Shown here one piece after another: positions 13,907-17,786 of a stretch of DNA of 17,786 bases. The DNA is from Propionibacterium sp. (GTDB lineage Bacteria; Actinomycetota; Actinomycetes; Propionibacteriales; Propionibacteriaceae), in NCBI GenBank assembly GCA_012837465.1, contig DURG01000237.1, positions 1 to 17,786 of the forward strand. Direction: 5' to 3'. Both the position numbers and the translations under genes were made by a program. Each line of letters opens with the position of its first letter. The first letter of the stretch is position 1. The notes beneath the pieces are model-generated. The model did no database searches and was not told the origin of the DNA. It saw only the letters and a program-made list of their open reading frames with translations.

Positions 13907-15072
13907 GCCCCAATCCGCTCGCGATGGTTGACCAGGCCATCGACCTGCAGTTGTCCCAACTCAGCACCAGCTTCCGCTTCATCCTCGACGTCACGCCCAC
14001 CGATGCGGACGACGTCAAGGATTCGTTCCTCGCCGGCGACATCGCGGAGCCCGAGTTCACCTACCGCGACTACATCATCGAGCCGGAGGTGCTCCACACC
14101 GTGCTGCACAGCATCGATGTCAGCCGCGTGCAGGACACGACGGTGGCGGCGCTGCTGCGCAACAAGCACCGCGAGCTGGACCTACAGCTGTCCATGCTGC
14201 GCTGCCGGGGGGCGAAGGACTTCTGCAACCTCAGCATCGAGTTGTTCGGCGGCGTCCACCAGGACCTCCTCACCGCGGCCGAATCCATCCTGGCCCGCGT
14301 CGAGCCCCACGCGTGGTCCGGGGAACGGCTGGACGCGGAGCAGTTCCTCGCGCTCGCCAACGAGGAGATCGACTACTACCGCTCGCTCGAGCCGGACGTC
14401 GACATCCACGCGGAGATCAATCCGGACACCACCGGCGTGATGGTGTCCGGCAACGTGCTGCTCATCGGCCCCGAGGCCTCCGTCTCTGCAGACCGGGCGA
14501 ACGCGCTGATCCAGCACGAGGTCGGCACGCACCTCGTCACCCAGGTCAACGGCTCCCACCAGCCGCTGCAGGTGATGGGCACCGGCCTGGCCGGCTACGA
14601 CGAGACCCAGGAGGGCCTGGCCGTATTGGCCGAACTTGCCTGCGGCGAGCTCACCAGTTCCCGCCTCAGGCAGCTCGCCGGCCGTGTCCTCACCGTGTCG
14701 CGCATGCTCAACGGCGCCACGTTCCGCGAATGCTGGGAGCAACTCGTCCAGGAGGGCTTCCGCCCCGGCGGCGCGTTCTCCACAGTGATGCGCATCTTCC
14801 GCTCCGGCGGGCTCACCAAGGACGCGTGCTACCTGCGCGGCCTCCTCGACCTGCTCGGCCACCTCCGTGGTGGCGGGGAGCTCGAAGCCTTCTTCCTCGG
14901 CAAGTTCGCCTTGGAGGACCTCCCGCTCATCGAAGAGCTCAACGCTCGCGGGGTGCTCAGCGCCCCCGTCGTCCTGCCCAGATGGTACGACGACGAAGCC
15001 ACCCGTGGACGCCTCGTCGAGGCCGCCAGTATCACTGATCCCACCGAACTCATCCAAGGAGTCGCAGCATGA
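13903..15072 (+). CDS. DUF1704 (QEGLA-motif, MATCAP-like) zinc metallopeptidase
   Basis: The 389-aa protein carries the HExxxH zinc motif as HEVGTH (H205, E206, H210), followed by the family's QEGLA motif (236-240), whose E237 is the expected third ligand. The later conserved segment KDACYLRG (306-313) is also present. Bacterial members are annotated as flavohemoglobin expression-modulating QEGLA motif proteins. The eukaryotic relative MATCAP is a carboxypeptidase that removes the C-terminal tyrosine of tubulin, using the same HExxxH plus Glu arrangement. Here the protein should be a cytosolic carboxypeptidase or amidase of unknown target; no signal peptide is visible. The GTG start at 13903 forms a GTGA overlap with the amidohydrolase stop. 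An ATG at 13924 is possible but would leave a gap. The gene ends ATGA into the ATP-grasp gene. An AGGAGG at 13884-13889 is 13 nt from the GTG, which is long. Confidence 0.85.
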   Translation: MSPNPLAMVDQAIDLQLSQLSTSFRFILDVTPTDADDVKDSFLAGDIAEPEFTYRDYIIEPEVLHTVLHSIDVSRVQDTTVAALLRNKHRELDLQLSMLRCRGAKDFCNLSIELFGGVHQDLLTAAESILARVEPHAWSGERLDAEQFLALANEEIDYYRSLEPDVDIHAEINPDTTGVMVSGNVLLIGPEASVSADRANALIQHEVGTHLVTQVNGSHQPLQVMGTGLAGYDETQEGLAVLAELACGELTSSRLRQLAGRVLTVSRMLNGATFRECWEQLVQEGFRPGGAFSTVMRIFRSGGLTKDACYLRGLLDLLGHLRGGGELEAFFLGKFALEDLPLIEELNARGVLSAPVVLPRWYDDEATRGRLVEAASITDPTELIQGVAA

Positions 15073-16112
15073 AGATCGGATTCGTCGTCAACGACGTCAT
15101 GACCGAACTGCCCCAGTACACCACCACGCGGCTGGCCATGCAGGCCACCAACATGGGCCACGAGGCCTCGCTGATGGGCATGGGGAACTTCGCCTATGAG
15201 CCCGACGGCTCCCTCAGCGCCCGCGCCCGCGCGGGCAAGGGCAAGAACTACCGCTCACTGGAGCGCTACCTCGAGGACGTGCAGAAGCCGGCCAACGAGG
15301 AACGCACCGCCCTCAGCGACTACGACGTGGTCATCCTGCGCTCGGACCCGGCCGATGACGCCGAGGGCTCGGCCTGGGCCAACAACGCCGGCGTCGCCTT
15401 CGGCCAGCTCATCGCCTCCACCGGCGTCCTGGTCGTCAACGATCCCGGCAGCCTGGCCAATGCCTTGTCGAAGGCCTACTTCCAGCACTTTCCCGAGAGC
15501 GTGCGCCCCAGCACGCTGATCTCGCGCGACGAGGATCAGATCGTCGAGTTCGTCAAGGACCTCGGTGGCCGCGCTGTCCTCAAGCCCCTCCAAGGTTCCG
15601 GTGGCAGCGGGGTGTTCCTCGTCAACACCGACGAGTCGCCCAACCTGAGCCAGATCATCGAGGCCATCTCCCGCGACGGCTACGTCGTCGTCCAGGAGTA
15701 CCTCGAGGAGGCCAAGAACGGCGACATCCGCATGTTCGTGATGAACGGCAAGCCCCTCAAGATGGAGGGCGAGTACGCGGCCTTCCGTCGCAAGTCGAGC
15801 GGCTCGGACATGCGCTCCAACATGTCGGCCGGCGGCAAGGCCATGCCCGTGAAGGTGACCGACGAGATGCTCGAGATGGTCGACGTGGTGCGGCCGAAGC
15901 TCGTCGCCGACGGCATGTTCCTCGTCGGCCTCGACATCGTCGGCGACAAGCTGATGGAGGTCAACGTCTTCAGCCCAGGCGGCCTCGGCTCCTGCCAGAT
16001 CCTGTACGAGAAGAACTTCGCGGTCAGGGTGATCGAGGATCTCGAGCGCAAGATCGGGATACGGGGCCACTACGGCCGCCAGATCACCAACTCCAGCCTG
16101 GCCACCATCTGA
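15069..16112 (+). CDS. GshB-like ATP-grasp ligase
   Basis: The 347-aa protein has the glutathione-synthetase-like layout: an N-terminal substrate domain (1-125) with VVNDPGSLANALSK (122-135), then an ATP-grasp domain with KPLQGSGGSGVF (172-183), VVQEYL (207-212), GDIRMFV (218-224), the ligand GLDIVGD (287-293) and the metal-binding E297 and N299 in MEVNVFSPGG. ATP-grasp ligases form an amide bond through an acyl-phosphate intermediate. It resembles E. coli GshB, but no gamma-glutamylcysteine ligase is nearby and Actinobacteria generally make mycothiol, so true glutathione synthesis is doubtful. A better reading is that it ligates an amino acid to a peptide, protein or small acid handled by the two upstream hydrolases. 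The start overlaps the DUF1704 stop (ATGA). A strong terminator lies 52 nt after its stop. Confidence 0.88.
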   Translation: MKIGFVVNDVMTELPQYTTTRLAMQATNMGHEASLMGMGNFAYEPDGSLSARARAGKGKNYRSLERYLEDVQKPANEERTALSDYDVVILRSDPADDAEGSAWANNAGVAFGQLIASTGVLVVNDPGSLANALSKAYFQHFPESVRPSTLISRDEDQIVEFVKDLGGRAVLKPLQGSGGSGVFLVNTDESPNLSQIIEAISRDGYVVVQEYLEEAKNGDIRMFVMNGKPLKMEGEYAAFRRKSSGSDMRSNMSAGGKAMPVKVTDEMLEMVDVVRPKLVADGMFLVGLDIVGDKLMEVNVFSPGGLGSCQILYEKNFAVRVIEDLERKIGIRGHYGRQITNSSLATI

Positions 16113-16117
16113 TCGTT

Positions 16118-16168
16118 GGTTGAGCCGGTCGCGTCCGAGCGCGCGAGGACCGCGACCGTGTCGAAACC
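16118..16168. repeat. Inverted-repeat intergenic element after the ATP-grasp gene
   Basis: GGTCGCG (16127-16133) pairs with CGCGACC (16151-16157), and the outer GGTT (16118-16121) pairs with AACC (16165-16168). The ends GGTTGAGCC and GTGTCGAAACC are the kind seen in dispersed intergenic repeats of actinobacterial genomes, as I recall them. The right end merges into the 5' arm of the terminator, and its last 11 bases recur at 546-556. Confidence 0.6.
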
Positions 16169-16205
16169 CGGTGGGATTGCAGACGACCTGCATCCCGCCG
16201 GGTTT
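16164..16205. terminator. Strong bidirectional intrinsic terminator
   Basis: Bases 16164-16177 pair with 16192-16205 over 14 bp with a single T-G wobble. An inner GCAG/CTGC stem (16179-16182, 16188-16191) closes a 5-nt loop. The right arm ends in TTT followed by CTTCTT on the plus strand, and on the minus strand the stem ends in TTTCG. It sits between the convergent ATP-grasp gene and the dimethylformamidase-like gene and should stop transcription from both. Confidence 0.9.
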
Positions 16206-16213
16206 CTTCTTGC

Positions 16214-17786
16214 CTAGCTGAAGCGCACCATGTTGTTGAACCGGAACTCGCGCACCCACTGGTAGTACTTCGACCCGTTGGCGCGCGTGATGAGCGAGAT
16301 TGCGTCCGACTCGATGTAGCTGCGGCACCCGTTGCGCCCCGTCACCGCCGTGTCGCACTCGGTGCGCCACCTGCGGCCATCGACTGCGGTCCAGCTGCCC
16401 GCGTTGCCGAGCGGATTGCCGGCCCACAGCTTCCGCGGCGAGGCCGCGTACGTCATGTTGTTGAACACCCAACCGTTGCGCTGCACGAAGCGGCTGCCCA
16501 CCTGCGAGACCGTGGTTCCCCAGATCTCCGTGCGGCACTGCTGGGTCTGCGAGTAGGGCACGCACGTGGTGCGCCAGCGACGGCCGTTGACCTGGTGCTC
16601 GCCGGGTGTGGTGTACAGGTCGAACGGCTTGTCCTCCGGGTAGACGTCGTAGTAGTTGCCGCGCTCGTTGTGCAGGGTGCCCAAGGGGCCCTTCGCGGCA
16701 TCCGTCACGACGGTGCGCACCACCTGCTTGGCGAAGGCCACGGAACGCTCCTGGTAGCCCATCCCCGGTGTCAACGCGTAGGCGAAGCCCATGGTGCCGA
16801 GGTTGAACACGCCCGCCTTCGACGGCGCCACGTAGTAGGTCACGTCGGAGATGCCGGTGCGGTTGCTGCACTGGAAGGTGGAGTGCGCGGCGATGTGCAC
16901 GTTCGACGGCGACTCCGGCCCGGCCTTGTCCACCTCGTGCCCCACGAGTTGTGGATACCGCGCGCCCACCGTCGCCCCTGTGCCCTTGAAGGCCCAGAAG
17001 TGGGGGTTGGTGATGACCAGGTCGCTCTGGGGATTGGCGCCGTCGCAGTCGTACTGCGAGCCGAGGAGCCGCGCCTCGGGATTGGCGTACGGCTCGGAGC
17101 GGAAGGTGCCGGTGGTCGACGGGCCCTGCACCGGATCCAGATGGCTCAGCTTGTAGGAGGTCACCTGGGAGAAGTCCGCGCTGAAGCGGGTGCGGTAGAA
17201 GATCGCGTTGGCGCCGAAGGAGAGCAGGTTGGTGCCGCGGGCGACGAGGGTCTCGGCGTTGCGGCGCATCTCGATGGACCAGTACTCGTCGTGGCCGAGC
17301 AGCGTCAGTGCGCGGGAGCCGCGGAAGGCGTCCGCGCTGCGGTGCAGTTCGGAGTTGGTGGTGTAGCTGAGCTTCACGCCGAGCGATTCGAGGTACTGCA
17401 CCAGCCCAAGTTCGTACTGGTAGAACTTGTCCGCACCGTTGCCACGCTGCGGCCGGTTCATGCTGACGATGTGGGCGCGGTCGGCGGATCCGCCGCTGGG
17501 CGGGCCCACGTACAACGAGTACCCGCCGACGGAGTTGTACGCCGCGTGGGTGGCGGTGGCGAACATCACGGTGACCGCACCGTCGTGGCTGGGGGAGCGC
17601 AGGAAGGCGGGCGCGTAGGCCTGGTTGCCGAGGTTGTCGGTGAGCTTGGCCAGGTAGGCGCCGGGCTGCCAGCCGGTGGTGTCGAAGCGGTGGGTCACCT
17701 GCCAGGCAGAGCAGTCGACGGTCTTGCCCACCGTCATGCAATCCGGCTGGCGTACCGCGGGGCCGGCGGGAGCACTGGCGACCAGG
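16214..17786 (-). CDS. N,N-dimethylformamidase beta-subunit-like protein with C-terminal Cys/Trp repeats (N-terminus outside window)
   Basis: The frame is open to the window edge, so the N-terminus is missing; 523 residues are visible. An internal ATG at 17737 is not the start, because the open frame and a Cys-containing segment continue upstream. The main part matches the large C-terminal domain of the N,N-dimethylformamidase beta-subunit family. Counting from the methionine at 17737, the landmarks are AAYNSVGGYSLY (65-76), LLGHDEYWS (146-154) and GTMGFAYAL (314-322). Two tandem copies of a Cys/Trp-rich module follow at the C-terminus, each opening with GRRWRT and two cysteines (385-430 and 454-506) and ending in FNNM plus aromatic residues. 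Cysteine content and module type suggest a secreted or cell-surface protein; the signal peptide would lie outside the window. Enzymatic activity on formamides is not established for this branch. Confidence 0.8.
   Translation of the reverse strand, partial: LVASAPAGPAVRQPDCMTVGKTVDCSAWQVTHRFDTTGWQPGAYLAKLTDNLGNQAYAPAFLRSPSHDGAVTVMFATATHAAYNSVGGYSLYVGPPSGGSADRAHIVSMNRPQRGNGADKFYQYELGLVQYLESLGVKLSYTTNSELHRSADAFRGSRALTLLGHDEYWSIEMRRNAETLVARGTNLLSFGANAIFYRTRFSADFSQVTSYKLSHLDPVQGPSTTGTFRSEPYANPEARLLGSQYDCDGANPQSDLVITNPHFWAFKGTGATVGARYPQLVGHEVDKAGPESPSNVHIAAHSTFQCSNRTGISDVTYYVAPSKAGVFNLGTMGFAYALTPGMGYQERSVAFAKQVVRTVVTDAAKGPLGTLHNERGNYYDVYPEDKPFDLYTTPGEHQVNGRRWRTTCVPYSQTQQCRTEIWGTTVSQVGSRFVQRNGWVFNNMTYAASPRKLWAGNPLGNAGSWTAVDGRRWRTECDTAVTGRNGCRSYIESDAISLITRANGSKYYQWVREFRFNNMVRFS
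16220..16585 (-). repeat. Two tandem C-terminal protein modules in the dimethylformamidase-like gene
   Basis: Module 1 spans about 16448-16585 and module 2 about 16220-16378, with openings 69 codons apart. Both start GRRWRT[TE]C, have a second cysteine followed by R (CRTEIW and CRSYIE), and end WVFNNMTY or FRFNNMVRF. I recall such modules on other secreted actinobacterial proteins. Surface attachment or carbohydrate binding is only a guess. Confidence 0.7.

Noticed and set aside
15255..17741. An 828-codon open frame on the minus strand spanning the ATP-grasp gene and the dimethylformamidase-like gene
   Set aside because: It is antisense to one well-supported gene and out of frame with another, and its composition is the Arg/His/Gly-rich pattern of shadow frames in GC-rich DNA.
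1..17786. CRISPR arrays, tRNA or rRNA genes, insertion sequences and phage genes
   Set aside because: No regularly spaced repeats, cloverleaf-like tails, transposase motifs or phage proteins were seen on either strand.

Overview
The window is very GC-rich and densely coded, with -10-only leaderless-looking promoters and protein sequences of actinobacterial type. Examples are a Mycobacterium-like dCTP deaminase and type II NADH dehydrogenase, a Corynebacterium-like threonine synthase, and an MptB-like polyprenol-phosphomannose transferase. A non-mycolate actinobacterium such as a member of Propionibacteriaceae fits best, but the genus cannot be fixed from the sequence alone.

Layout. Positions 1-531 (+) hold the C-terminal end of a forkhead-associated (FHA) domain protein. 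Positions 593-3058 (+) hold dcd and, 9 nt later, an ABC exporter half-transporter. Positions 3059-3269 are a non-coding stretch between convergent genes, with hairpins and a degenerate copy of what looks like a dispersed intergenic repeat. On the minus strand, transcribed right to left, lie ndh (8117-6771), doxX-like (6769-6215), an OmpR-type response regulator (6144-5419), its histidine kinase (5422-3992, GTGA overlap) and deoC (3956-3270). From 8204 rightward on the plus strand come an MptB-like GT-C mannosyltransferase (8204-9595), an ABC ATPase/permease pair (9605-11466, ATGA overlap) and thrC (11497-13014). A tightly coupled three-gene unit follows: N-formylglutamate amidohydrolase-like (13073-13906), DUF1704/MATCAP-like metallopeptidase (13903-15072) and GshB-like ATP-grasp ligase (15069-16112). 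A strong bidirectional terminator (16164-16205) separates it from a convergent, presumably secreted N,N-dimethylformamidase-beta-like protein (16214-17786, N-terminus outside the window).

Two observations stand out. First, the amidohydrolase/DUF1704 peptidase/ATP-grasp cassette is fused by two 4-nt stop/start overlaps. It pairs a putative amino-acid ligase of the ATP-grasp fold with a peptidase related to the eukaryotic tubulin tyrosine carboxypeptidase MATCAP. It is therefore a candidate bacterial add/remove (ligase/carboxypeptidase) system acting on an unknown peptide or protein, in a lineage that normally uses mycothiol rather than glutathione. Second, thrC carries an in-frame insertion of roughly 20-25 codons. 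Its DNA is an imperfect palindrome resembling the dispersed intergenic repeats of actinobacterial genomes, much like the palindromic elements that invade Rickettsia genes. Related palindromic pieces sit after the ABC exporter and after the ATP-grasp gene, where one end of the element forms part of the terminator stem.

Most independently transcribed genes here (dcd, ndh, the MptB-like gene, the ABC ATPase, thrC and possibly the amidohydrolase) have a TAnnnT-type hexamer ending 6-7 nt before the start codon and no well-spaced Shine-Dalgarno sequence, so leaderless transcripts are likely. No tRNA, rRNA, CRISPR array, insertion sequence or phage gene was seen.
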